Below are positions 54,001 to 61,452 of a stretch of 64,000 bases of DNA, one piece after another (position 1 is the stretch's first letter; every line of letters starts with the position of its first letter). The stretch covers positions 62,001 to 126,000 of the forward strand of contig NZ_VSDO01000006.1 in assembly GCF_008084145.1 (NCBI RefSeq), given 5' to 3'. The notes below the pieces were generated by a model, which saw nothing but the letters and a program-made list of their open reading frames with translations, was not told where the DNA came from and did no database searches. Position numbers and translations under genes: made by a program. Origin of the DNA: Paenibacillus faecis (GTDB lineage: Bacteria > Bacillota > Bacilli > Paenibacillales > Paenibacillaceae).

Positions 54001-54486
54001 ATGAGTGATTATATTTTTAGCCAGTTGAATTTTGTGCGGAACAATACGCTCCAGCTGGCGAGTACGGTGGATGAACGGAAATCGGAGATTCTCCTGGACG
54101 GTTTTGGCAACCATATTAAATGGAACCTTGGCCATATTTACTTTGTACAGGAGAAATTCGCCTTCCATTTCAATGGGGAGGGGATGCATCTTCCGCCTGG
54201 CTTCGGGGAGTTATACGCCTCCGGCACTCGTCCAGAACATGGAGCTGACGGGGGATTCGCGCTTGCGGAAATCCTCGGTTTGCTGGGCGGGCAAATGACG
54301 CGGATCGAATCCGCGTTGTCCGCTCGGCTCCAAGAAGAAGTTAAACAGCCTTACACGACTTCCAAAGGTCTTCATTTATCCAAGGTGAATGAGTTCTTGA
54401 GCTTTTGTTTGTACCATGAAGGCATGCATTTCGAAAAAATCAAAATCATCCTCCGTCTGATCGAACGGGAAGACAGCCGAAACTAG
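54001..54486 (+). CDS. DinB family protein
   Basis: 161-aa four-helix DinB/YfiT-type protein. The three-His metal site is suggested by HIKWNLGHIYFVQ and the C-terminal YHEGMHFEKIKIILRL. Such proteins are metal-dependent, thiol-linked enzymes in several cases, but the substrate here is unknown. GAGGG precedes the ATG by 9 bases. Confidence 0.82.
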   Translation: MSDYIFSQLNFVRNNTLQLASTVDERKSEILLDGFGNHIKWNLGHIYFVQEKFAFHFNGEGMHLPPGFGELYASGTRPEHGADGGFALAEILGLLGGQMTRIESALSARLQEEVKQPYTTSKGLHLSKVNEFLSFCLYHEGMHFEKIKIILRLIEREDSRN

Positions 54487-54560
54487 TAAACGGCGGTTGA
54501 ACCTTGCGGGATTCTCGATTATGCTGATAGTAACATCGACTAGAATGGAGTAATCCCGTT

Positions 54561-56390
54561 ATGTATCGCAATATGGAAGAGTGTATCTTGGATTTGGAGA
54601 AGCATGGACATTTAATTCGGGTTCGCGAGGAAGTGGACCCTTACCTTGAGATGGCGGCAATCCACCTGCGGGTTTATGAGGCAGGCGGACCCGCCTTGTT
54701 GTTTGAGCGCGTTAAAGGCACAAAGTTCCGGGCCGTTTCCAATCTTTTCGGCACCTTGGAGCGCAGCAAATTCATTTTCCGCAAAACCTGGACTAATACG
54801 CAGAATATTATCGCTCTGAAGAGCAACCCACTGGCAGCGTTGAAAACGCCGTTTAAAAGTATCGGCACCGGTTGGGCGGCACTTAAAGCCTTGCCCATGA
54901 AGGGGGGAAGCCGTCCGGTAACCGCGCAAGAAATCCGGATTTCGGACCTGCCGCTCATTCATCATTGGCCGATGGACGGCGGAGCCTTCGTAACCCTGCC
55001 ACAGGTGTTTACGGAAGATCCCTCCAAACCGGGGATCATGAATTCGAATTTGGGGATGTACCGGGTCCAGCTTAGCGGGAACTCGTACGAGCCGGACCGC
55101 GAAGTGGGAGTTCACTACCAAATTCACCGGGGAATCGGCATCCATCAAGATAAAGCGAACAAACTTGGGCAACCGCTTAAAGTGAGCATTTTCGTCGGAG
55201 GCCCTCCCGCACACACGCTATCGGCCGTCATGCCATTGCCGGAAGGGCTAAGCGAGCTTACGGTAGCTGGGATGTTAAGCGGGCGCCGATTCCGCTACAG
55301 CTACGTGGACGGCTATTGCATCAGCAATGAGGCCGATTTCGTGATCACCGGCGAGATCCACCCCGGCGAAACCAAGCCGGAGGGACCGTTCGGCGATCAC
55401 TTGGGGTATTATAGCCTGGTCCATCCGTTTCCGGTGATGAAGGTGCATAAAGTATACGCCAGAACCAACGCGATTTGGCCGTTCACCGTAGTCGGCCGTC
55501 CGCCGCAGGAGGATACCGCTTTCGGCGAGTTGATCCACGAGTTGACCGGAGATGCGGTACGTCAGGAAATCCCGGGCGTCAAAGAAGTACACGCCGTGGA
55601 TGCGGCGGGGGTCCATCCGCTGCTGTTTGCCATAGGAAGCGAGCGGTACACGCCTTATCAAAATATTAAACGTCCGGCCGAACTGCTTACGATCGCCAAC
55701 CGGATTCTGGGTACCGGCCAGTTGAGCCTGGCGAAGTATTTGTTTATTACCGCCGAAGACGGGATGCCGCTCGACACCCACCGGGAAGTGGAGTTTCTGA
55801 CCTACATCCTGGAGCGAATCGATTTGCATCGGGACATTCATTTCCAGACCCAGACAACGATCGACACGCTCGACTATTCCGGAACCGGCCTGAATAGCGG
55901 CAGCAAAGTGGTATTTGCGGCTTACGGAGACAAGAAGCGGGAACTGTGCAGGGAAGTGCCGGATTCGCTGAAACGGGTCAGGGGCTTTGAAAATCCCCGG
56001 CTTATTATGCCGGGAGTTGTGGCGATTCAAGGCCCGCAATTCGGGAGTTACCCCGAGGCCCAGAAACAGCTGGAGGCATTGACGAAGGCGGTATCCGAGC
56101 AGGGAGCGCTACCTGCTTGTCCGATGATCATCCTATGTGATGACAGTTCTATCGTAAGCGCCGATCTGAGAAACTTCCTTTGGGTGACTTTTACGCGAAG
56201 CAACCCGTCCCATGATATTTATGGCGTCAACAGCTACTATGACAACAAGCATTGGGGCTGCGACAACGTCATTATTGACGCGCGCTCCAAACCGCACCAA
56301 GCCCCGCCGCTTGTACAGGATGCCGACGTGGACAAGAATATTGACCGGTTGTTTGCAAAAGGCGGAAGCCTTAGCGGGATTAAAATTTAA
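54561..56390 (+). CDS. ubiD: UbiD family (prenyl-FMN) decarboxylase, long form
   Basis: 609-aa reversible decarboxylase using prenylated flavin. Visible UbiD features are the N-terminal LEKHGHLIRVREEVDPYLEMAAIHLRVYEAGGPALLFERVKG, the flavin/metal-site segment IHRGIGIHQDKANKLGQPLKVSIFVGGPPAH, and the catalytic stretch HPGETKPEGPFGDHLGYY. About 600 aa with these ends resembles the decarboxylases of menaquinone (futalosine-type) synthesis rather than the shorter phenolic-acid enzymes. No UbiX prenyltransferase is adjacent. Confidence 0.9.
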   Translation: MYRNMEECILDLEKHGHLIRVREEVDPYLEMAAIHLRVYEAGGPALLFERVKGTKFRAVSNLFGTLERSKFIFRKTWTNTQNIIALKSNPLAALKTPFKSIGTGWAALKALPMKGGSRPVTAQEIRISDLPLIHHWPMDGGAFVTLPQVFTEDPSKPGIMNSNLGMYRVQLSGNSYEPDREVGVHYQIHRGIGIHQDKANKLGQPLKVSIFVGGPPAHTLSAVMPLPEGLSELTVAGMLSGRRFRYSYVDGYCISNEADFVITGEIHPGETKPEGPFGDHLGYYSLVHPFPVMKVHKVYARTNAIWPFTVVGRPPQEDTAFGELIHELTGDAVRQEIPGVKEVHAVDAAGVHPLLFAIGSERYTPYQNIKRPAELLTIANRILGTGQLSLAKYLFITAEDGMPLDTHREVEFLTYILERIDLHRDIHFQTQTTIDTLDYSGTGLNSGSKVVFAAYGDKKRELCREVPDSLKRVRGFENPRLIMPGVVAIQGPQFGSYPEAQKQLEALTKAVSEQGALPACPMIILCDDSSIVSADLRNFLWVTFTRSNPSHDIYGVNSYYDNKHWGCDNVIIDARSKPHQAPPLVQDADVDKNIDRLFAKGGSLSGIKI

Positions 56391-56404
56391 TTGCTGATTG
56401 AATA

Positions 56405-56432
56405 TTGACATATCGCAAATCATCGATATAAT
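56405..56432 (+). promoter_or_regulatory. Promoter and operator of the ArsR-type gene
   Basis: TTGACA (56405-56410) and TATAAT (56427-56432) with 16-base spacing. An ATATCG...CGATAT inverted repeat (56410-56415, 56424-56429) fills the spacer, ideal for autorepression. Transcription should start at 56439-56440, on the ATG itself. Confidence 0.75.
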
Positions 56433-56439
56433 GATAATC

Positions 56440-56742
56440 ATGAAACCAATTGAAGTATTTAAAGCGTTGTCGAATGAGTCGAGACTGCAAATTCTGCACT
56501 GGCTGAAACAACCCGATCTTCACTTTACACCTCATGAAGGCATTGACATGAACAAAATTGGTGTTTGCGTATCTCAAATCACCGACAAATTGAATATGAC
56601 GCAATCCACGGCATCCCAGTATCTGACGATTTTGCAGCGAGCCGGGCTGATCAAGACACAAAGGATCGGCAAGTTCACTTATTATCGGAGGGACGAGGCT
56701 GCGATCGCGGAAATTGCGGAATATTTAAAGCAGGAAATCTAA
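56440..56742 (+). CDS. ArsR-family helix-turn-helix regulator
   Basis: 100-aa winged-helix regulator: MKPIEVFKALSNESRLQILHWLKQ, recognition helix MTQSTASQYLTILQRAGLI and wing TQRIGKFTYYRRDE. It lacks the CxC metal motif of ArsR/SmtB sensors, so the signal is probably not arsenite. The start is 56440: no ribosome site precedes it, and the promoter -10 ends only seven bases upstream, which implies a leaderless message. Earlier in-frame codons fall inside the promoter. It likely represses itself and the MFS gene downstream. Confidence 0.85.
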   Translation: MKPIEVFKALSNESRLQILHWLKQPDLHFTPHEGIDMNKIGVCVSQITDKLNMTQSTASQYLTILQRAGLIKTQRIGKFTYYRRDEAAIAEIAEYLKQEI

Positions 56743-56746
56743 AATC

Positions 56747-56783
56747 ACGGATCCTGAGCTGAGAGTAAGGGCTCGGGATTCGT
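56747..56783 (+). terminator. Terminator-like hairpin after the ArsR gene
   Basis: ACGGATCCTGAGC pairs with GCTCGGGATTCGT (13 bp with G-T pairs), followed by the weak tail TTCGTC. Confidence 0.45.
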
Positions 56784-56799
56784 TTCGTCAGATAATTCG

Positions 56800-56853
56800 A
56801 CAATTCGCGATATGACTGTTTAATATTCAACATATCGATATATCGCGAATTGT
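56800..56853 (+). promoter_or_regulatory. Operator of the MFS gene (perfect 14-bp inverted repeat)
   Basis: ACAATTCGCGATAT (56800-56813) and ATATCGCGAATTGT (56840-56853) are perfect inverted copies, and a further ATATCGATAT lies at 56832-56841. The half-site ATATCGCRAAT also occurs in the ArsR gene promoter (56410-56420), tying both to one repressor. Confidence 0.7.
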
Positions 56854-56902
56854 TTTAATATAGATGAATTACGAGCAAAGTAGCGGAATAGGAGTGAACA
56901 TC

Positions 56903-58081
56903 TTGCAAAATACTTGGAAAATTTATGTGCTCGCTATCGTTAGTTTCTTGGTCGGGACTTCGGAATATGTCATTTCCGGGATACTGGATAAAATCGCCGA
57001 GGATCTGGGAATTACTATTGCGGCGACCGGCCAGCTTATCACGATTTTTTCGCTGGTCTATGGGCTGGGGACCCCCATCGTCATGGGTTTAACCTCTCGA
57101 ATGGACCGCAAGAAGTTAATTCTCTACGGATTAGGTTTGTTCGTTGCGGCGAACGCTCTGGCTTTTTTGCTTCCAGGCTATGGTTTGTTTGTGCTGGCCC
57201 GTGTAATCATGGCGCTAGGAGCTGGGACCGTGGTCGTCACCGCTCTCAATATCGCGGCCAAAATAGCGCCGGCCGGAAAGCAGGGGAGCGCTATCGCTAC
57301 CGTCATCATGGGCTTTACGGCTTCGCTTATCGTCGGAGTGCCTTTGGGCCGGATTGTTACCGGCATGTGGGGGTGGAAGGCTGTTTTCGGCGGGATTGCC
57401 GTGATGGGCGTCCTCGCCATGATCGTACTCTTTCGAACCTTGAAACCGATTGAGGGGGATAAACCGGTCCCCCTGATGCAGCAGTTATCTCTCTTGAAGA
57501 AACGACATGTCGCGCTGGGACTGTCGATCACCTTTTTATGGCTGGGCGGGTACTCCATCGCTTATACCTATCTCTCTCCTTATTTGCTCGAGGTTTCGGG
57601 AATGGGGGAAAAGCTGCTAAGTCCTTTGCTGCTTGCTTTCGGCCTGGCCAGCCTGGCGGGATCCAAATTCGGAGGATACAGCACGGACCGTTGGGGCGTT
57701 AAGGTCACTTTGACCGGCGGGATGCTGCTGCATATTCTGATGTTGGTCCTTTTGTCGGTGGTAGCCGGGACCATAACCGGTATATTCCTCTTACTGATTC
57801 TTTGGTCTTTTTCGGCCTGGTCAACCGGTCCGACCCAGCAATATCATATGGCGACGATGGAGCCGGAATCCTCCGGGGTCCTCCTCGGCTTAAACCAGTC
57901 GATGATGCAACTGGCTATGGCTGCCGGAGCCGGAATCGGCGGTTTGGCGATCAAGTATATTTCTCTGGCATCGGTAACGTGGATCGGCGCACTTAGCGTT
58001 CTTTTCGCCATTATAGTCGGCTTGGGGAGCTTTCGGGCGATTTCCAAATCCAAAGCAAACATGAATACGGCGAAAGGATAA
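56903..58081 (+). CDS. MFS transporter (DHA1-type drug/sugar efflux)
   Basis: 392-aa twelve-helix exporter. Motif A-like GLTSRMDRKKLILYGLGLF follows helix 2, and MALGAGTVVVTALNIAAKIAPAGKQGSAIATVIMGFTASLIVGVPLGRIVTG holds motifs B and C. TTG 56903 has GGAG 8 bases upstream and starts MQNTWKIYVLAIVSFLVGTSEYVISG; the ATG at 56864 lacks a ribosome site. Controlled by the neighbouring ArsR-type repressor by shared operator half-sites. Export substrate unknown. Confidence 0.87.
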   Translation: MQNTWKIYVLAIVSFLVGTSEYVISGILDKIAEDLGITIAATGQLITIFSLVYGLGTPIVMGLTSRMDRKKLILYGLGLFVAANALAFLLPGYGLFVLARVIMALGAGTVVVTALNIAAKIAPAGKQGSAIATVIMGFTASLIVGVPLGRIVTGMWGWKAVFGGIAVMGVLAMIVLFRTLKPIEGDKPVPLMQQLSLLKKRHVALGLSITFLWLGGYSIAYTYLSPYLLEVSGMGEKLLSPLLLAFGLASLAGSKFGGYSTDRWGVKVTLTGGMLLHILMLVLLSVVAGTITGIFLLLILWSFSAWSTGPTQQYHMATMEPESSGVLLGLNQSMMQLAMAAGAGIGGLAIKYISLASVTWIGALSVLFAIIVGLGSFRAISKSKANMNTAKG

Positions 58082-58088
58082 ATTTGGA

Positions 58089-58117
58089 TTGCTTCGGGCT
58101 CTAAGGTGTGATATGAT
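58089..58117 (+). promoter_or_regulatory. Promoter of the mph leader
   Basis: TTGCTT (58089-58094), 17-base spacer and an extended -10 TGATATGAT (TATGAT 58112-58117). Predicted transcription start near 58124, giving a 280-base leader. Confidence 0.65.
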
Positions 58118-58147
58118 TACGCCACTTGATATAAAGGAGGCTTTCGT

Positions 58148-58180
58148 GTGATAGATTATTCCCGATTGAGACGGCCATGA
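58148..58180 (+). CDS. Leader peptide MIDYSRLRRP (macrolide-sensing type)
   Basis: Ten codons starting with GTG and ending TGA, with AAAGGAGG (58133-58140) 7 bases upstream, the best ribosome site in the region. Residues 6-8 are Arg-Leu-Arg, the +X+ motif at which macrolide-bound ribosomes stall; ErmDL carries RLR at the same positions and also Pro at residue 10. The stalled ribosome would cover 58160-58167, a segment that otherwise pairs with 58221-58228. Confidence 0.75.
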   Translation: MIDYSRLRRP

Positions 58181-58203
58181 TTTTGTTGTGGAGCTGTTTT
58201 CGT

Positions 58204-58358
58204 TCTGCCTGTGCGCAGGAAATCGGGAGAGGTATGTCTATCCGCGGGTGTCTTCATCAACTTGTGTTGTTAAGGTGCATGTGATCGAGTGTGTCTGTTT
58301 GCCCTTAACCAACTTGGTTTTGCGAAGCCATTCCTTTTTCGATATCCGCACAGGCAGA
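58204..58358 (+). promoter_or_regulatory. Antiterminator pairing of the mph attenuator
   Basis: TCTGCCTGTGCG (58204-58215) is perfectly complementary over 12 bases to CGCACAGGCAGA (58347-58358), which contains the left arm of the terminator. It can also be locked in a local CCTG/CAGG hairpin (58208-58219), next to the TCCCGATT / AATCGGGA helix (58160-58167, 58221-58228). An additional GTTAAGG / CCTTAAC hairpin lies at 58269-58309. Confidence 0.7.
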
Positions 58359-58376
58359 CGACTGCCTGTGTTTTTT
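58349..58376 (+). terminator. Attenuator terminator just before mph
   Basis: CACAGGCAG / CTGCCTGTG (58349-58357, 58362-58370) with an ACGA loop and six T. It ends 27 bases before the mph start codon, so full-length mRNA needs antitermination. Confidence 0.9.
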
Positions 58377-58403
58377 ATTTTGAAGATGAGGAGTGGCGGA
58401 GTT

Positions 58404-59357
58404 ATGACACAATCAAACTTGAATGGTAACGGAAATGAGCACGGCAATAAGCTTGTGGAGAATCAATTGATTTCGGATGCTCGGCGGTTTGGATTAAATC
58501 TGGACCCGAAGAGTCTGGAGCTCAATGAAACGGGAATGGACTTCCTGGTCGGTTTTGTCAAAGACGCGAATGATAACCAAACTTGGGTGCTTCGCAAGCC
58601 CAGAAGGAAGGATGTCTGGGAGAGGGCGGTAAACGAACGAAACGTGTTAGGCCTGCTTCATAACCAGCTGTCTGTGGCAGTCCCCGACTGGCGGATTTTC
58701 GATCCGGAGTTGATCGCCTATCCGCTGCTTCCGGGATTCCCCGTCGCGGTCGTTGATGCCGCCGCCGGTGGGTATTCCTGGGCTTTTGAACAGGATCGGC
58801 TGGAGGATGCATTTTTCGATTCCCTTGCCGCTGCGCTTGCCGACCTTCACGGGACGGATCGGGACGCCGCGGCAGCAGCCGGTTTACGGGTAAAGTCCCC
58901 GCAGGAAGCGAGACAAGGCTATGCCGATCACATCCGGGAAATCTCCGAACACTTTACTATTCCCGAATCCCTGAGTACCCGATGGAATCGTTGGTTGGCC
59001 ACGGATCATTATTGGCCGGACTTCTCGGTCCTGATCCATGGTGACTTGCATCCGCCTCATATTTTGGTCGATGACAAACAGCGAGTCACCGGCCTGATTG
59101 ACTGGACCGAAGCGGAAGTAGCCGATCCGGGAAAGGATTTCACCATTTATTATGCGCTGTTCGGGCGCGAAGGACTTGAGGATTTACTGGAGCGTTATGA
59201 ACGCTCCGGGGGCCGGACTTGGCCTCGCATGTCTGAACATATCGCCGAGCAGTGGGCGGCGTACCCCGCATTGGTCGCGAAATTTGCGCTAACGACGGGG
59301 AAGGAGCAGGATATGGAAATGGCCAGAGGGATGCTGGCAACCTGGAAAGCCGATTAA
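58404..59357 (+). CDS. mph: Macrolide 2'-phosphotransferase
   Basis: 317-aa kinase of the APH/Mph fold that would inactivate macrolides by GTP-dependent phosphorylation of the desosamine 2'-OH. Key residues are the nucleotide-pocket lysine in WVLRKPRRKD, the catalytic loop VLIHGDLHPPHILVD and the metal-binding GLIDWTEAEVADPGKDF, all in the form found in Mph enzymes. ATG 58404 has GGCGGAG upstream; the frame is open to 58188 but that part is the leader RNA. Paenibacillus chromosomal Mph enzymes are known, so an intrinsic gene is expected. Its attenuator suggests induction by macrolides. Confidence 0.87.
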   Translation: MTQSNLNGNGNEHGNKLVENQLISDARRFGLNLDPKSLELNETGMDFLVGFVKDANDNQTWVLRKPRRKDVWERAVNERNVLGLLHNQLSVAVPDWRIFDPELIAYPLLPGFPVAVVDAAAGGYSWAFEQDRLEDAFFDSLAAALADLHGTDRDAAAAAGLRVKSPQEARQGYADHIREISEHFTIPESLSTRWNRWLATDHYWPDFSVLIHGDLHPPHILVDDKQRVTGLIDWTEAEVADPGKDFTIYYALFGREGLEDLLERYERSGGRTWPRMSEHIAEQWAAYPALVAKFALTTGKEQDMEMARGMLATWKAD

Positions 59358-59391
59358 ACCAAATTCAAAGAAATCAGGAGGAATTCCTATA

Positions 59392-59922
59392 TTGAATCAA
59401 GAGCGCAAGTCATTGGTGATTACCCCCGTTCCGGTCATCGAGCCGGAAATCGGCCGTTGGTTGTGGGGAATGGAGGATGTAAGAAGAACGATAAAGACGA
59501 GGCTGGCGGAAGCAAGCCAGGCGGTCCTGGATACCCGGCTGGAAGGGGCTGCTTCGATCGGTTCCCTCCTGTATCATATCGCTCTCATCGAAGCGGATTG
59601 GCTTTATGAAGAAGTGCTTTGTTCCCCTTGGAATCCCGACATCAAAGCTTTGTTTCCGGTCGACTGCCGGGAAGACAACGACGATTTGTCTCATGTGGAA
59701 GGCGAAAGCATCGAAAGGCATTTTGAAAGGCTCGACCGCGTGCGTAACGCTTTTTTGGCGGTGTTTCGGGAAATGAGTCTGGAAGACTGGCGGCGCCCCC
59801 GAGTCTTGGAACCGTATGATGTCACCCCCGAGTGGGTGGTCTACCATTTGATTGAACATGAAGCTCATCACCGCGGGCAGATCTTTTCGCTGCACGGCAG
59901 ATTGCTGAAGTCGCTCTCCTGA
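59392..59922 (+). CDS. DinB family protein
   Basis: 176-aa DinB-type four-helix protein. Metal-ligand histidines are visible in LLYHIALIEADWLYEEV and VVYHLIEHEAHHRGQIFSLHGRLL. TTG 59392 follows CAGGAGG by 10 bases. It is 34 bases after mph and may be read from the same inducible message, ending at the hairpin that follows. Possible role: thiol-dependent detoxification, unproven. Confidence 0.85.
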   Translation: MNQERKSLVITPVPVIEPEIGRWLWGMEDVRRTIKTRLAEASQAVLDTRLEGAASIGSLLYHIALIEADWLYEEVLCSPWNPDIKALFPVDCREDNDDLSHVEGESIERHFERLDRVRNAFLAVFREMSLEDWRRPRVLEPYDVTPEWVVYHLIEHEAHHRGQIFSLHGRLLKSLS

Positions 59923-59966
59923 GGCTGGAAAATAGGTACCCCCCGTTTGTTGCATCTTTCTATAAG

Positions 59967-60008
59967 AGCACACATAATATACATAAACGTATATGATGTG
60001 TGCTTTTT
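59967..60008 (+). terminator. Intrinsic terminator of the mph-dinB unit
   Basis: AGCACACAT / ATGTGTGCT (59967-59975, 59996-60004), extended by AATATAC/GTATAT pairs, then TTTTT. It stands 44 bases before murB. Confidence 0.85.
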
Positions 60009-60051
60009 GTTTGACACCGACAGCATGAGCATGAGGAAGGAGCTTACATAC

Positions 60052-61068
60052 ATGTCTACCCTGGACCTGGCCTCTCTTCTCAAGGACCAGCCTTTATCCC
60101 GATATTCCACGTATGAAATCGGAGGAACCGCCGCATTTTTGGCTCTGCCGCAGACCGACGACGACATCCGCGCCGTTTTGGAGGCGGCGCAATCCCATGG
60201 TTTGAACCCCGTTTTCTTCGGGATGGGGTCCAACTTGTTGTTTCCCGATAGACCGAGCCAGGAAACTTTATTTATCTCGACGAGATCCCACCGTGAACTT
60301 TCGATGAGCGGAGAGCGCATATACGTCTCGGCGGGGACGCCGATGTCCTTGCTGGCGCTTGTCGGCGCCGAAATCGGAACCGAAGATTTCGATTTCTGCT
60401 ATCTGCTACCGGGGACATTGGGGGGCGGAATCTACATGAACGCGAAGTATTTCGAACACCATATCAGCGATTTTTTGGATACCGTTTACTATGTGGATTT
60501 GGATGACCTGCGCCAAGGGATTCAATCGATTGCCGCGGAGCAATGTGAATTCAGTTACAAACGTTCGATTTTTCAGCAGAAGAATTGGTTCATTACCGGA
60601 GCGCATTTAAAGTTTAAGCGCTGCCCGGCCAACCCGGATGCTTTAGAGCCCTTTTTGGTCCATATGGATCGGGAAAAGACGGCCATTTCCAGCCTGCCGG
60701 AATTTTATGATTTTTACGCTGGTGCGCTGGATCGTCTGGAGGCCCGGCTAGGGCGGACGCTAAGCAAGATGCGGGGAGTCATTGAAGACCGCACGGGAAA
60801 ACATCATTTTGACTACCCTTCCTGCGGTTCCGTGTTCAAAAACAATTATGATATCGGCGAACCGATCGGCAGGCTGGCGGACCGTCTCCAACTCAAGGGA
60901 TTGCAGTACGGGAACGCCATGATCTCTCCCGTTCACGGCAATGTGATTCAGAATAGGGGAGGCGCCAAAGCGGAAGAAATCCTGTATCTGATTCATAAAG
61001 TGCAGGATGCCTTTAGCAAGCATTACGGATTTGTGCCGGAGCCCGAGGTGGTGGTTGTGCCGTCGTGA
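60052..61068 (+). CDS. murB: UDP-N-acetylenolpyruvoylglucosamine reductase-like protein
   Basis: 338-aa flavoprotein of the MurB family, which makes UDP-MurNAc for peptidoglycan. N-terminal FAD domain with LSRYSTYEIGGTAAFLALP and GMGSNLLFPD, then LPGTLGGGIYMNAKYF, the FSYKRSIF stretch, the catalytic Ser in YPSCGSVFKN and the terminal Glu in EPEVVVV. ATG 60052 follows AAGGAG by 11 bases; the longer frame from 59947 runs through the terminator. It is a stand-alone gene outside a cell-wall cluster and about 30 residues longer than usual, so it may be a second MurB. Confidence 0.87.
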   Translation: MSTLDLASLLKDQPLSRYSTYEIGGTAAFLALPQTDDDIRAVLEAAQSHGLNPVFFGMGSNLLFPDRPSQETLFISTRSHRELSMSGERIYVSAGTPMSLLALVGAEIGTEDFDFCYLLPGTLGGGIYMNAKYFEHHISDFLDTVYYVDLDDLRQGIQSIAAEQCEFSYKRSIFQQKNWFITGAHLKFKRCPANPDALEPFLVHMDREKTAISSLPEFYDFYAGALDRLEARLGRTLSKMRGVIEDRTGKHHFDYPSCGSVFKNNYDIGEPIGRLADRLQLKGLQYGNAMISPVHGNVIQNRGGAKAEEILYLIHKVQDAFSKHYGFVPEPEVVVVPS

Positions 61069-61096
61069 TCCGTTTGAAGGCCTTCATGCCTTGTGG

Positions 61097-61125
61097 TTGA
61101 CAGGGCAGATCGGCTATATTATCAT
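61097..61125 (+). promoter_or_regulatory. Promoter of the MSGVVLN leader
   Basis: TTGACA (61097-61102), 17-base spacer and TATCAT (61120-61125). Start of transcription predicted near 61132, only ten bases before the ribosome site of the leader peptide. Confidence 0.7.
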
Positions 61126-61155
61126 GTAACTATCTTCCAATAAGGAGAAGTTTTT

Positions 61156-61179
61156 ATGTCCGGAGTCGTTCTTAACTAA
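61156..61179 (+). CDS. Leader peptide MSGVVLN
   Basis: Seven codons and TAA with AAGGAG (61142-61147) 8 bases upstream. The last four codons (GTTCTTAACTAA, 61168-61179) are exactly the left arm of a 12-bp stem whose right arm TTAGTTAAGAAC lies at 61271-61282. A ribosome held on these codons must break that stem. The inducing condition is not known. Confidence 0.65.
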   Translation: MSGVVLN

Positions 61180-61358
61180 GATAATTCCATAAATAAGCTT
61201 CATTTGTCCCGTCTTTCTGACGACTGATCAGAAGGGTTTGTTTTCATGCGGGCAATGACGGCTTATGGATTTAGTTAAGAACAGCGGATACCCTCCGAAT
61301 TTGGAGTCGTCTTGATATGCCTAACACATATCCGTGCTGAGTTCAGCGCGGATTTTTT
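61168..61358 (+). terminator. Attenuator: leader stem, alternative pairing and intrinsic terminator
   Basis: Stem A: GTTCTTAACTAA / TTAGTTAAGAAC, continued by TCCATAA (61186-61192) / TTATGGA (61263-61269). Terminator: ATCCGTGCTG / CAGCGCGGAT (61330-61339, 61344-61353), ten pairs with one wobble, then six T. A candidate antiterminator is AGCGGATA (61283-61290), immediately after stem A, which can pair with TATCC and GCT of the terminator's left arm around a two-base bulge. Confidence 0.65.
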
Positions 61359-61382
61359 GTTTAGGGGCTATTGGGGCAGCGC

Positions 61383-61427
61383 AAAAAAGAGCGGGAGTGA
61401 ACGTGTGTTCATGGACCGCTCTTTTTT
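61383..61427 (+). terminator. Second, tandem intrinsic terminator
   Basis: AAAAAAGAGCGG / CCGCTCTTTTTT (61383-61394, 61416-61427) with an inner TGAAC/GTTCA stem. Only 24 bases separate it from the first terminator, with no room for a gene between them. Confidence 0.85.
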
Positions 61428-61452
61428 ATATTTTGAACCGGGAGTGATCGGA

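Noticed and set aside
56398-56439. Upstream starts of the ArsR-type gene
   Set aside because: The extra residues are encoded by the promoter and operator themselves; conserved similarity begins at MKPIEVFKALSNESR.
58113-58151. Alternative mph leader peptide MITPLDIKEAFV
   Set aside because: Its ATG lies inside the predicted -10 hexamer, so it would not be transcribed, and its codons contain the strong ribosome site of the GTG leader.
58188-58403. N-terminal extension of the macrolide phosphotransferase frame
   Set aside because: It has no ribosome site, is Cys-rich and unlike Mph proteins, and spans the attenuator helices and terminator.
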